64,000 nt of DNA from Zeugodacus cucurbitae (GCF_028554725.1 NC_071671.1:54020501-54084500); one strand, 5' to 3'; counted from the stretch's first letter, positions 34,928 to 47,533 are shown. The notes: generated from the sequence alone by a model not told the origin. Made by a program: numbers and translations.

Positions 34928-37150
34928 TTAGCCATACAGCAAAGCATATGATGTTGTTTTGAGTAGTTTTAATTAAGTTGGGCTCAAATGAGATGAATTC
35001 TATTAAGTTCTTTCCAATATATATATTGGAACATTCAAACTTAAGTGATATGGTGTTTTAAAAAAATAATGGGAATTGTAAAATTTAAAAATTTTCGGAG
35101 AGATCAATAAACAATAATAACTATGGGTCAAATATTTTGATATGTTTTGTTACAGCGAAAGATATTTCATATACATGCTTACACTGAGCTTTTGATTATA
35201 ACAAACATTACTCGCTTGAGGCTTGAATTATATTAAACCTCTGCTAAAAGAGTAAAATTTTGAATTGAAGTGCATCAAACTTTTTGCCAAAAAATATAAT
35301 TTTGTATTTAGGCACTTTTTATTAAAATTTTTATAAACATTCCTTCACTTGGCATGCAAATTTTCCACATTGAGCGTAACAAATAACCACATAAATCCAG
35401 AGAAATTTCACATTTATATGATTTACGTAGGTACCGCCTTCTATGGCCCTCTAAATTTTCGCATGAAAACAAAGTAATAGTGTCATATATCAGCACGTCG
35501 GCAGGAAATCGCTAAGACGAAACGAAAGGGATCTACTGCTGAGCTGCTAGAGCCACGGTAGGCTAAGTAGATTCAAACAGCCTACGCGCGAAATTTCTTC
35601 ATCGATCGTCAAAGAAATCCAAAACAAATCACTAACAACAACAGCAAGAGCTTAAAATATGCAGCGAAGCTCCAGCTTCGTGCTGATATTTAGGCTTTCG
35701 CACCGCCAACGCTTCGCCACCTCATTGCGCAAGGGTCTCTGCGCTGCGTTTGCAGTCTACCTTCCACGAGTTTTGATATGCTTTTGATTTATTACAAATT
35801 GAAGTTGATTTTAATCGAGTGTTTGCCAAAGTCCACACGCTTCATGAATTTCATGAAACCGAAATTTGATGAATGGCGTCGGGCTGTCAGCCCATCGGTT
35901 GGTCTGGACTGTGTCAGCTAGCTAGCTCCACAGATGGATTGCTGTTAGGTTGGTTCTTCGGTCCTTTGCTTGCTTGTGGCACAGCTGTCTGACATCGGCT
36001 AAATTTATAACAAAATATATGCGACGCATTTTATCAGCTGGAGGTGATCGTGCCAACTTTGCTGAATATTAATTAGTCGTCCTTAACGCTTTTTTTGTTC
36101 TTATATTTTATTTATTGTTCCAAGTAGGCGCACGCGTCCATTTAAAAGTGTTTGCCTTTGCAAAAAAGTATTTACCATTTAAATTGAGTCAAGTGATGCA
36201 AGTTGGGAGCTACTTGCTAGTTTGCAGGTATTTTGTAAATTTGAAAAGGAAAACTCCTTCTCTAAAGCTTTTTTTACTGTAAAACACATATATTTTTATA
36301 AATGTTTTGAAATTCCGAGGTTCATTTCGACAAGAGCTTTCTAGCTTTCCGAACTCACTTGGAACTAGAAATAAACTGTGATATGGGTTTTTTCTATTCG
36401 GACTAGCTTTTTATGACCGTTTATTAATAAGAAATGGTTCTGGCACTTAATTTAGCTACATTAGACTACTTATTGTGAGAGGCACTTCAAGTCAATGATC
36501 TCTGCTAAAGATACAACTACAACTTTTCAATTGAAATCCTATTTTTTACCAACGAGAAGTTATTAATTAGGCATTGAAGCCGAAATTCTTTCATATATTT
36601 TTTATATTTGGTAGTTAGATCGTTTTTCTCCTAATATCAGTTCTTTTGGACTATAAAATTTATTAAATGCCTGATTTACTTTATCCTTAATTTTATTCTT
36701 CGATGTTACAAAATATTGGTAAGAGCTTAAAGCATGCTATATATGGATCTGAAAGAGAAATGTTAGAAATTTCGATTGCACTAAGATTTGAGTTCTGTGA
36801 TATTATTATGCACTACGAATTTAATCATATAGTTATGATGGAAAAACGGAAAATCGATTTATCAATATGTTTGATACAAATTTGTGGACAGAATGACGGT
36901 ATCTGGGTTCCGTTTTTCTGGATAACAAATTTCATTGAGATTTAATCTGACTTTAAGATCAAATATAATATATATATAAATATGGGAGAAGGGCTTTGAT
37001 TTTGACTACAACTTGACAGGATGAAAGAATCTATTGGAAAACGTGAACATGGAGAGGTACATATATCAAGTCTCCAAACTAATCGTTAACGCATTCGCCT
37101 TTAACTTTGGATGATCGGACTGAAACCAATCCCGAAATCAATATTGTATA
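34928..37150. other. Unique spacer
   Basis: No gene recognised. The block 35510-36040 is GC-richer and may be conserved. An 80-codon frame at 36703-36945 has no motif. Confidence 0.4.
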
Positions 37151-37575
37151 TAAAGGGTTTTTCAATAATAGCGCAGCGTTTAGGGATATCAATGCAATTC
37201 TTTAGTCCTGTGGAACTCGAACTTGGAATTGGAACTTTTGCATGGCCACCTCGGACACGTTTGCTGAAGTCCAAACGCTGGACCCAATTTTCGACGAGCT
37301 GCAACACATTGTGATATTCACTGTGTGGCTTTTGGCGCCGTCCTGTTGGAATCACTTATTGTCTAAGTCCATATCATCCTATTCATTCATTCACAGTAAC
37401 GTGCCGTGGTCTTCATCATCATGGAAGAAGTACGGTCCAATTTTTTCGGAATGCAATGGTAACTCCTGGAGTACGTGTGGATTGCGGCCTTACCAAAAAC
37501 GACGAAGCCAATCAGCCATAAATGAGCCGACCATAAATTGGACGTAGCGCTCTTAAATTACTTACTGAACCTCAT
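37151..37575 (-). mobile_element. mariner family 2, copy 4 (deletion derivative)
   Basis: Minus-strand copy. Its end (plus coordinates from 37151) reads AAAGGGTTTTTCAATAATAG, matching the family terminal repeat. Minus frames give RPIYGRLI at the deletion junction (37524-37532, same as copy 3), a VTVN-like piece, QQDGAKSHTVNITM, and, after a second deletion, LVENWVQRLDFSKRVRGGHA at the C-terminus. The 5' end is missing, with homology fading at about 37575. Non-functional. Confidence 0.82.
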
Positions 37576-37577
37576 GT

Positions 37578-37770
37578 AGCGATCACGCTGGCTGGGATAC
37601 GTTGTCCAAGAAGATTTCGATTGTCCTAATCCGAAAATTTTAAATTTGGTACCAGTTAGTACTGAGAAGGACAGATCAAACCGGTACTATTGACGCTTAG
37701 AACCTCTTGATGTTACGAAATCAAGAAACGACTGCGTCAGCGGTCATTGGGGATACCGCTAGAATTGCTT
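37578..37770 (+). pseudogene. LINE C-terminal fragment (possible)
   Basis: The plus frame reads RSRWLGYVVQEDFDCPNPKI and LNLVPVSTEKDRSN, resembling the RLRWLGHVxRM...V(D/N)xxPxGxRxRGRP segment that ends many LINE polyproteins. Short and degenerate, lying directly beside the mariner copy. It could be the same family as the LINE at 13538. Confidence 0.4.
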
Positions 37771-39462
37771 AAGCTGATATTGCTGTCTTCTATAGGATAG
37801 AAGAAAATACTTGAGAGTGGAAAACAACAGTGTTTTGGTCAAAATTGGTATAAGATGTTTTGAGATTCGTTTAGTTTTTTGCTATCGTATAAGAACTATC
37901 AAGAAACAGTGGGTCTGAAATCGCACATCTCATAAATAAACTCTAAAAATTTCTTTCTGCCAAATTAAAAGTACTGTTATATAAAAGTGGGCGTGGTTAT
38001 GGATATATTTTTGGTATTTTATATGGACAGGACAAATATGAGTTGTGGTTTATATGTTTTTAAATAAAAATATTAATAAAAAAAATTGTACAATATTAAA
38101 GCTAATTCATACCGCTACTACCAAGTCGATGCTGCTGACATTCACCACTTTTGCAAGAATATGCAAAAACAGCATTATAAGCTGGTTTCTACCGAAGAAT
38201 TATGGTTTATTATTTTATTATAATGTGATTATTTATAAGTTTCATGGAATTCTACAACAACAACAACAACATTGAAAAATGAGGCTGACAACAATTGCTG
38301 TCGTTGGCGAGACAGACTCCACGATGGACAACAGCAAAACCAGCTACACCAACAACAAAAGTGGCACCTACAACGTTTGCCGTGGCAGCGGTCACCAACG
38401 CTCAGTGATCGAATGTTGCAAGAACGTATATACATACATATGTATGTATGTGTCCACATCCTCGGGTGGTTGTAAGTAAGTGGGCATATGCATATTGGCA
38501 ATAAAATAATGTATGCTGACGGTGTCCAACCGTCGTTGATTAACTCGCCCTCACTCTGCTTGCTTGCCGGTGTAGTTGTTTTTGCGTTTGCGCCTGCGCT
38601 TGGCTCTCAAATTGTTGAATTGATTTCAAAATTACTGTAATTTTCACAATTTTCTAATTATTTAATCGATTATTGATTTTTGATGCGCGTTAAGTGGCGC
38701 ACTTAAAGTGCGTGAGAAATTGATGTGGATTCATTTGCCGCGTGCGATTTGCCCAACGCAAGCTTGTTGGCTGGTCGCGCTTTCGGCTGTTGGCTGTTGT
38801 TGCCTACTCGGTTGTTAGGTTGATTTGTGGGGTTGTTAGTTTACTAATGTGCCGTTTTGTGAGCGTTTAGCCGTCAACCGTCAGTCGTCAGCCGCTCGAT
38901 ATTCAATTGGTCGACTCTTTGCCTGGTTGTCTTGCTGGCTTTTGATCAATTGATGAGGTGTTGATTTACTGAGGCTAAACTGTTATTATTATTCCATGCT
39001 TGTAAGCGTATTTCGATAACTTTTATTGGTGCGCATGTGTGCTTTTGTATGCTTGTCCATTACAGGTTAATTGACAGGATTTGTTGTGGTTTATAGAGAC
39101 ATCAAAGTGACTAGACAGAAAGTGCTCGCAATTAAGCTGCTTTGTAAAAGTGTTTTGGTTTTGATGGTGAGGAGAACTTAAAAAGGATTTAAATGCATAA
39201 CTTTTATACTTTTGTTAGTTGGATTCGAATTACAAAAGGAAATTAATATAAAGTTGGGATAATTGAACAAATTATTCGAAGTTAAATACCAATACTACTT
39301 AAAGGCAAAGGGATGTTAAAATAGTTTCATGAAGTTCATTTCTCTCCAAATTTTCTCTGTTATTATTAGATCAGGTTTCTGTCCGCAATTTTAGATTCTC
39401 CTCTTTGATTTTTTTAAATATAACTAACTTATATTTCGTATGCAGGGAATCAAAATATTAAA
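37771..39462. other. Unique spacer
   Basis: No gene recognised. A short (CAA)n lies at 38255-38270 and a CATACATATGTATG palindrome at about 38434. At 38520-38960 the sequence is GC-richer. Confidence 0.4.
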
Positions 39463-40626
39463 CCCCAGTCAAATAATTATATGTGCATTTCTGCTTTTGT
39501 TTATATTTCTTATTCACCGTTATTTTTTGGATTTCGGTAAATGTAGAATAAAAGGTTGATATGTTACCGTTACTATGCAATGAAAATTGTTTCATACTTT
39601 TCTCGTTCGTTGTACAGTTACATTAAGAATGTGCTCGTGAATTGGGTATTGCATAGTAAATATTTAAATGTGCAAAATCAGTTTAGCGGACTTGATAAGC
39701 AGCGATCCAATATGGACCTAGTTAAGACAGAAAATCACAATAAATATAATTTTTCCAATTATGCATAAAAATCAGTTTCTGAAACAAACCTCCAACGCTA
39801 AAGAAAGACACAATAAAGCACGATGAGTGATAGAATACAGTCAGTGACGAAAAAATTAAATTTGGTCGGCCCAGGTCATTGCAAGAAATATTGGAGAGAT
39901 TCGCACCAGGAACGACGGTCCTACATACTTGATTTCATGGGCTGCATTTTGCTGCTGTGGAAAGCTATCTACATGTTTTATATTCACTCAAATGAATGCT
40001 AATATCAATGTAGATCTTTTGGACAGCGAGTTAATAAAATTTGTTGGAAAATTTTTTGGCATATAACTGGACATATCGAAGGGATAACGCTTCAATCCAC
40101 ACGAAGAACATCTTTAATGGAACGGAAAATTCCGGTATTACAATGTGCAGCATTGATTTCGGACCTAAATCCTATTGAGAATCTCTGGGGGAACCTCTCT
40201 GCTCCTGTTTTCCAAAACGGAAAGCAGTTTGAAACAGTACGTCACCTTAAATTAGCCATAAAGCAAGAATTTGCCAATATTTACATAACTATTCTACAGT
40301 CAGTAGTTCATTCTCTGATTAAGCGGCTTAATTTAGTTTTAAAATATAAGGACAGTTCTACTGACTATTAAAATAAACATTTCTTTCAGTTAAACTCAAA
40401 TGTGTAGGCTTTACTGGTAAAAATAATAAAATGCACATATAAATATTTACTATTATCTTAAAATTCAATTCTGTTTTATAGTTTAAAAAATATTTTGAAT
40501 ATTTTTTGTTTTTATATCGTATACATTAATAATAACAAACCTGCATACTCAGAAATATTTTGCAATTTTGTAATCTTTAATTTTTTTTTGCAAAAAGTTC
40601 ATGCACATATAATTATTTGACTGAGG
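39463..40626 (+). mobile_element. Tc1-like element with 26-bp terminal inverted repeats
   Basis: The left terminus is CCCCAGTCAAATAATTATAT plus GTGCAT at 39463-39488. The right terminus at 40601-40626 is its complement with two mismatches at the outermost bases and is followed by TA at 40627-40628. The length is 1,164 bp, short for Tc1 (about 1.6 kb). It contains a transposase remnant at about 39786-40370. An extra ATGCACATATA near 40433 repeats the inner part of the right terminus. Confidence 0.85.
39786..40370 (+). pseudogene. Tc1-like transposase remnant
   Basis: Broken frames carry FNLVGPGHCKKYW (after the first catalytic block), MGCILLLWK, MNANINVDLLDSELIKFVG and ITWTYRRDNASIHTK (second catalytic aspartate in RDN). 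In the frame from 40117, SDLNPIENLWGNLS holds the third acidic residue (E of IENLWG), and a tail VVHSLIKRLNLVLKYK matches LVDSMPKRLxxVIxxKG. The HTH N-terminus is largely missing. Different from the Tc1 at 20601. Stops and frameshifts make it inactive. Confidence 0.85.
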
Positions 40627-43158
40627 TATGTATGTTCAGAGTTTGAAAATTGTAACTAAATGTCTTTAGTCGCCTTTTTGTTAAAACTACAATCGCATTT
40701 CTGATAATGAACCTTCAATCTGACCACAGAATACTTCAATCTGGCAGAATCAGTTCTTAAAAATCATAAAGTTTTAATAACATTGATGGAGTGGTGTTAG
40801 AATGACGCGGGAGCACAAAGCATCTCAAGCTTCTCAACTACATTTGATGAGGTAGTTCACTGGTTGGCTATAGCAATCACAGGCTATTGTGATCACAGAG
40901 TTTAGTAATATTTGGATATCAAATAATTTTTGTTGTAGATTCCTCCTTGTTCGATCGGCCAGTAGATCTTCCTCTCGACAGGTTCCCATAAAGTCAGCTC
41001 TGGAGCTGCAATTTGACTCCGTAAAAAATCTATGAAAGTTTTTGATTCTTATGAAAGATCATGTTACATAGGCTAATAGTCTTAAATAATTGTTCGTCCG
41101 TCTGTTTCAGCTCATGATATCCTCTTAGAAACACTAGTCGAGTTTGGTATTGTATATATGTACAAGATCAGTGAACTTGACAGCGTTTGACCAAATGTTT
41201 TAGGGTCGCCGAGTCGTGGGTCTTCAATTGAGCAAACTCCCTGCCCATTTATCATAAATTACGTAATCTAGCTCAGTAATACTTGGTGCTACGATGAGTG
41301 GATAGACAAATCTGACACTATGCCTGGAAAATTTGTCAAAAGCCCTTCAAAGATTTTTCCATTTAATATACAGTAAAAATTCTCATAACCCCGGCGCCCA
41401 CCGTCGGAGTATTTTTGTCTGGTAGAATTTAAATAACTGAATAATTTGCAAAGATATCAAAATTCAATATCTGATAGGATTCGCTGAAAATATTTCACAA
41501 AATGGCTGAATTCGATTCTTATTTTTGCAAGTTCCAATTTACCGAAGTAGATGATTTCTGTCCCTCCGATTGATTTTATACCGTATATATGGTCTAATAT
41601 AATATCTTAATTCAATTACATAGTGACACTATTATACCCAGAATAGCTTCACTTGGTGTCATTCCGTGAGTTGGTACCATAAAGAGCCGAAGTCGATCAA
41701 CACCTTCAACTTAGTCCCGTTTTTTAAATTTAATTTTTCGAATACTTTACTATTTTTGATGAGCACCTAGCTGAGTTCAGAAAGGTTTGAAATCGGTCCA
41801 ATTTTAACCTAGACGTCATATTATGAATTAAGGTTATGGTTCCATCGGTTGACAATTAGGTGGAAATTCCGACTACCATTTTTTCGTTGTGTAGGTAAAT
41901 TACTACATTAATATTAATAAAATAATAGGGTGCTAAATATATTATATTAAATTAACCACATTATCAATCATAATATAGACCATCTAATGCATTCTTCGGC
42001 TATATATAGCGCCATAATCATTAAATATCTGCTTATTAGTCTGTGAATAGTATTTAACCACTAATCAAATAACACATTATCCATCTACTTACCCATTACA
42101 CTTTACAAACAAATAAGTAAACACTCAACGAACTTCGGCAATCGAAAAAACAACAACAATGTGAGTAGGCACTCGTGCTGCTACATCGGAAAGTGCCAGT
42201 GCAAATGACCCGTTTTATGGCTCAATTATGGTCAACTTGAAAACATCGAGAGATTACTTCGTCGACGTCGTCAGCGTATGAAAAGTAAAAGTGACAATAC
42301 AACAACAACAACAACAACAACAACAAAATGAGTAGAGTAGAAAAGTCCACAGTAAATAATAATGTGAAGCACTTAAAGCGACGAGAAAAGTTTTGGAGTT
42401 GTTGAAAAGCAAAAAAAAAAAAATTAAAAAAACAACAACAAATAAACACATAAATATGACGGTATAGAATGGCTTAAAATTATAGCAATAAACGAAAGGC
42501 CAGCAAATTGATAGCAATTGAAATGAAAGTGAAAACTTCACACATTTCGGTGTTGGTTGTTGTTTTGTTGCTTTGGTTGTTTTGTTGTTGCTGGGCTTTT
42601 AGACGCTTTAGCTTTATGTATATTAATTTTTTTGTAATTCAACTTTTTCGCTTCGATGTTGTTGTTTATATTTTGATTGTTGGTCGCGTTGAGTGGCCGT
42701 CTCGTCGTTGTTGACCAGCTATAACAACAACAGCAACAAACACTCGATTCACTTTTTGACCAAAATTGCTATGCGGTGCGGGGGCAATTTAAATGTCGTT
42801 ATAGTTTTGTGTCGTTTTTTGCTGTTGTAATTGTTTTTTCTTTGTTATTTTGCTTGACTTACTTGTCGCTTTTTGAGCGCTTGAATGAATGTCGAGCTGC
42901 AACCACTTTGTGTGTCTATAATTTGAGAGTGTTTTATTTGGATTTTTTTGTTGTTTCCTCATTTTTTTTACAAAAAGAACGCAATTACATTTTTAGTTTT
43001 TTCTATTTTTCATTCTATTAAAAGAGGAGGTTCTTAATGCTAACAGAGCAGATAAAATGACACAATAAATTTTAGACCTACGCTTCGGCTCTCTCTCTCT
43101 CTTTTTACTCTCTTTCCTACTTCTAAATGCATTAAATATCCTTTTGACAGCATCTTAA
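40627..43158. other. Unique spacer
   Basis: No gene recognised. A CAA tract is at 42299 and TTG-rich DNA at 42540-42830. Frames at 42222-42541 are shadows of the repeats. A patch at 41570-41640 (TTTTATACCGTATATATGG) weakly resembles part of the dispersed repeat at 27531. Confidence 0.4.
42299..42326 (+). repeat. (ACA)9 microsatellite
   Basis: Uninterrupted CAA/ACA run of about 27 bp. Confidence 0.95.
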
Positions 43159-43814
43159 GGGGGGGAGGGGGGTTAAGGTTTGACAACTTTTATTTTTTTC
43201 TGAACCATCAACATCTCAAGAATATTGTGTTAAAGTCTTAGGTCATTCGGAGAAAAACTAACGTTACAGCAGGTTGAATAACGGTACCTCCAGCTATCTG
43301 CGCTGAGTGTACAAAACTTTGAATCGATTTTACCAAATATGTCATTTTTAAAGTCGCTGACCAGCCTACAGAAAAAACTAATGCATCGATCGTTTTGAAA
43401 TTTTAAACAAATATTCTACATATATGTAGCCCTCGAATGACGTCGAGTTTTTCCAAAAATTTTAATTACTAACAATTTTACAATAACAAGAGGTCGATTC
43501 GTCTAAAATCGTCATTTTGGCTTAAAAATGGTACCAAAAATTGAAAAATAAAAAAAAAACTCGACGTCAATTGAAAGATATACTAATAAACTTAAAAAAG
43601 CATGTTGATTTTTTGGTTTCGTATGATCCAGTCATGTTGTAGGCTGGTTACCGCACAAAAACTTCTTTTCAAGAAGCCTGCAGAGATCGACGATAAATCC
43701 GTTATTCCTCGCTATTTTTCGATAAAACTTTTTTAAGTATCCTCCAAATTTTGTAATTCATGAAAAAAGGTATTTTTTCGACGAAACAAACCTTAACACC
43801 GCCCCTCCATCCCC
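43159..43814 (+). mobile_element. TTAA-flanked non-coding element, family H, copy 2
   Basis: 656-bp non-coding element with TTAA on both sides (43155-43158 and 43815-43818) and imperfect G-rich terminal inverted repeats. The left is GGGGGGGAGGGGGGTTAAGG; the right reads, as complement, GGGGATGGAGGGGCGGTGTT then AAGG. It is the inverted partner of 33372-34072. Duplicated TTAA is the hallmark of piggyBac-type insertion. The terminal bases GGGG differ from the CCC start of classic piggyBac, so the class is inference. A non-autonomous MITE-like element. Confidence 0.82.
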
Positions 43815-46659
43815 TTAAGTGGAGTATTATGATAGTGATAAAAAAAAAGTATTTTTTACGTCCGCAATACTGTTTGTCAACCTGAGAGAACCATATTTCA
43901 AATTCTGATGTCATCCTTCAAAGTTTAAAAAGTTTTTCAAAGCTTGTATAGATATTTTTTCACCATTTGTGAACATAATTGCATAATCGAATGCATTTCT
44001 TAGCGTTATATTATGGCAGAGCCTTTCATAAGCTTAAAGCTCGAAGGCTGTGGAGAAAAAAATGTTGTTAGATTATTTTAGGAGATTAGAATATGTGTTT
44101 GTCTCATTCAGAACCATCCCGAGTGTAAAATCTTTTTGGAGTACTATGAAATTTCATTTCTGAAAAGCTTTCACTGGTTTTGTATGTAAAGCTTTTTTTG
44201 AAGAAATTTTTTTTTATTCGAATTTATTTAAATGGACGAGTTAAATTCCTACCTCTCTTTTTATCAAGCTTTGGAGCTTTTGAACTTTTGTAAGAGAACC
44301 AATTCATCAGAAGCTTTTTTTGTTATGTTGAGACAAATTCTTGGCTGTAAACGCAAAGAAGTTTACGAAAGAGCAAGTAATAATCTAGGAAATGGTCTTA
44401 TAAATTATAAATATTTCCCGATATTACACTAAATTGAGCTTTTGAGCTTTTATAAGAATTCTAAATCATCAGACGCTTTATTGTTATGTTGAGACACATT
44501 TTTTGCTATAAGCTCGAAGAGGTCTACGATCGAGTAATGAAGGGTTCAGGAAATGATCTTCTAAGTTAAACAGTTTCTTTAAAGTAACCAATTTGTGATC
44601 AAAGGGCCTTTTGGCATCATCTCATAGAAATATATGCGTATTTTCCTAGATAAGTACATTTAGTTGGTGTGCCTTTACGAGAAGTCAATGAGGTTTTCTT
44701 CCTCTCTGAAGTCTTCTGCCTTAAACTAACCTGGATAGCCGAACAAGTTGTGGTACACTATATTGCTCGATGAATTTCAATCTAGAAACACTACCATTGA
44801 TTAGAAGATGAAAGTTTTCTATTTTTTTTTACTTTTGTTTCTTGGATGACTCACAAATCACATCTCATATCTCACAAGCCTTGGAATATCATGTTATGAG
44901 CCCTAACCATCCTATAAGCTCCGCATCTTTAGCTGAGCCGGTAGCAAATCGAAATCTTTCTCGAAGAGTTGACTCTATTTATTATCCCCAGAGGGTTTCG
45001 CCACATTTCCTGCTACATTATGAGAGGGTCCATGAAAGTAATCCATTTAAAGTAACCAATTTTAGCGATCTGCTTGTTAACTCCACACCGCACTGTTTTT
45101 TTTATTTTAGTGACTTTTGCTTTTTCTTAATGCACATAATGTCAATTGTTGTTGCTGTTGTTGTTGTTGTTGTCGATATGATTGTTATTGTTAACACCGC
45201 TACTCTTGCCGGCGTGGTGCTAGCGTAAATAAAACCGTTGATGACTTGAACTCCGCACACCGGAGCGGTGTAATTTTCATTAACAACAACAAAAACAATA
45301 ACAATTTAAGTATGCCGTTGATATGGATAACTCTTTTGTGGTTAATATATGTATTATAGGTATATTGTTGTTGCTTGCACTTACTACGCTCAATAACAAC
45401 AATAATCATGCGAATAATGATAGCAATGATGAACCAATTGCTGCGGTTGAAATATGCTCAATCCGTTGAAGCGGCAGTCAGTCCGTCCATTCAGGTTGAC
45501 GATGTGTCGAAGTGTATATGATATGTTGTTGGTTGTTGTTGTTGGTTGTTGTGTTGTACTTTTGCATCACGGTGGCATGCTGGAATGTGGCATAAAGCAC
45601 GGCACTTGAGTTATTGTTTAGGCTGTGTAGCTGTGATTAGCTGTGTGTTTTTGACTTTTGTTGTTGTTGTTTTTATTGTTGTTGTATTGTACACGAGAAG
45701 TGATTACATTTAAGTGGTGGCACTAGAAACGCATACAAATCGGCATTAGGTGGCACACTTGCACGCACCCTTGCAGCAAGTAGACGGCTGTTTGTCTCTA
45801 TATGCATGTATGTATGGGTGTATGTGCATCATGAATATGCAATTTTCATATTTGCTGACAGCGAATGCTACTATCACCAAAGAAGAGAGGAACCTGACAC
45901 GATTGGCATGCCAATTTTATGCCTCAACTGCGCATATGTGACTCTAATTAGCGGCAGCACTGCATTACAACAACAATAAAAAGTAATGTGTACAACAACA
46001 GCTACAATAACAACAATTGTCTATTGGCATCACGATCATAATATAATAGAGTTAAAGCATCGTCATTATCATTCTGCTAACCGCTTTTGGCTTTAAGCTC
46101 CGCTAAGCTTAGCCACCACCGACGCTGTCATCGTTCGATTTCCACTTCAACTTTTTTTTGCACTTTTTTTTGTTTTTATTTCTTATTATTTGCTATTTAG
46201 TTGTTGCATTCCACCAAAGCGCCTACTGGTAATTTTAAATTGCCACTAAGCGGCTTAAAGCACAAAAGCAGTGGGGAAAATGTGTCCACAAAAACAACTA
46301 TCTTTACACCGACTTGCACCGGCTTGTGTTTGTAGGCGCTCGTAAATCAATGGGCCGGCTCGGATATGCGCCGCGTAACGCACACGTTGAACAACATCGC
46401 ACCAACTAACAACTTAATGACATAATTTGGTAAATGATTGTCATTACCAACAACAATGCAAACTCATGCAATGCTATTTTTTGTTTTTTTTTTTTGTATT
46501 GTGTGGGTCTATCAATGCTTTCTATGGTCATGCATTGCGTTTGCATGCGTGATTCTTCTTCCGAAAAAAGTAACCAATTAATTAACCATTCTTCATTCAA
46601 TAAATGAAATATCCAGTACTCATATGTATAAACCATTGTAAAGGAAATTAGATATATTA
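43815..46659. other. Unique spacer
   Basis: No gene recognised. TTG tracts lie at 45146-45173 and 45523-45557. The frame at 44842-45228 starts with TTG; its second half is repeat-driven. Confidence 0.4.
45146..45557 (+). repeat. TTG microsatellite tracts
   Basis: GTT runs at 45146-45173 and 45523-45557, the second interrupted by single bases (GTTGGTTGTTGTTG). Confidence 0.85.
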
Positions 46660-46820
46660 CGAGGGCGGTGCAATGACTAATTAGCTTTCAAAAGAAAGAC
46701 GAAAAATGTGTAAAAATATAAAAAAATATAATGGTTTTCCTTCAGATTGATAACTTGGTCCATTAGTGGCCCAACTTCTCTAATCCGAATCCAATAATCT
46801 TCAAAGTAGGTCTCTGTAAT
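46660..46820 (-). pseudogene. mariner 3' end fragment
   Basis: Minus-strand mariner tail. The terminal sequence CGAGGGCGGTGCAATGACTA begins right after TA (46658-46659). One minus frame reads KLGH*WTKL, matching the mariner C-terminal signature KLxxRWTKCIxLKGDY, followed by an A/T-rich 3' UTR. Homology is lost upstream of about 46820. Too short to assign a subfamily. Confidence 0.55.
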
Positions 46821-47257
46821 TACGATAACTACTACTCTTTGTACAAGACCAGTGTCATTTTCAAGTTTGAAAACAAAAGGAAGACGCCCGGGAAGCCTTG
46901 TTCGACCAATTTGGCCACTAGGCAATGGTGGAGGTACATATGTGGCGGTGCCTTACCAAGATTAGAGCAATATTTTCTTAGCTAAATTGTAATTTTTTTG
47001 GGTGGAAATGGTCCAATTCGTCATAGCAGAGCTCTTAGAACGATGTAGTCGATGTAGATCCCATCTTGTGAATTTTAGAAAACTGCGGCTCTTTCTCTTC
47101 CGGCCGATAGGACAGTCTAAGGGCGTAGGATTAGAGAGTTCCGAATCTCTGTTCCGTGGTCTCATTGTGTACCAATGGACGACACACACAGTGACGACAC
47201 TGTTACAGAAACTCCTTTGGGATGCGCTTAGTACTTATGGTCTTACAGTTGCGCTTG
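46821..47257. other. Spacer
   Basis: No recognisable feature. A frame on each strand at 46962-47286 overlaps the end of the candidate peptide gene and has no motif. Confidence 0.35.
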
Positions 47258-47533
47258 TTATAAGGTGTTACCAAACGCGGCAATAATCATTTTGACAGTT
47301 TTATAATGTCCAACATCCCATGCAGGTCCAACACTCATGCAGCCATTTAAAATTCCTATTTTCTTATTTCTCCTCAGATATCTTTGACCTATCACCGAAA
47401 ACTTCGGCCTTCCTATACGAGAACGTGGTCTTTTGTCACGATATTCGCTGTGATAGTCGTTTTCGGTGCAACAGAGCATGACACACAAAATCAGATGTGC
47501 GACCACGATAAACCTATTTTTGATGGTTTCCAT
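47258..47533 (-). CDS. Candidate small secreted peptide, 91 codons
   Basis: Not recognised with certainty. The ATG is at 47533-47531 and the stop at 47260-47258. The product opens like a signal peptide: METIKNR, then the hydrophobic core FIVVAHLILCVMLCC, with cleavage plausible before TENDY. The mature part is short, basic and rich in RR/KR pairs (RDKRPRSRIGRPK, YLRRNKK), followed by GCMSVGPAWDVGHY. The GPAW in a cysteine-containing tail recalls the C-terminal CxxxLGPAWGG of Drosophila sex peptide, but only four residues coincide. No splice sites or TATA box were identified. It may be a real secreted peptide exon or a chance frame. Confidence 0.35.
   Translation of the reverse strand: METIKNRFIVVAHLILCVMLCCTENDYHSEYRDKRPRSRIGRPKFSVIGQRYLRRNKKIGILNGCMSVGPAWDVGHYKTVKMIIAAFGNTL

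Noticed and set aside
36703..36945. 80-codon ATG-initiated frame
   Set aside because: AT-rich, no motif, no supporting promoter or splice signal.
44842..45228. 128-codon plus-strand frame
   Set aside because: Starts with TTG and its C-terminal third is a translated GTT repeat.
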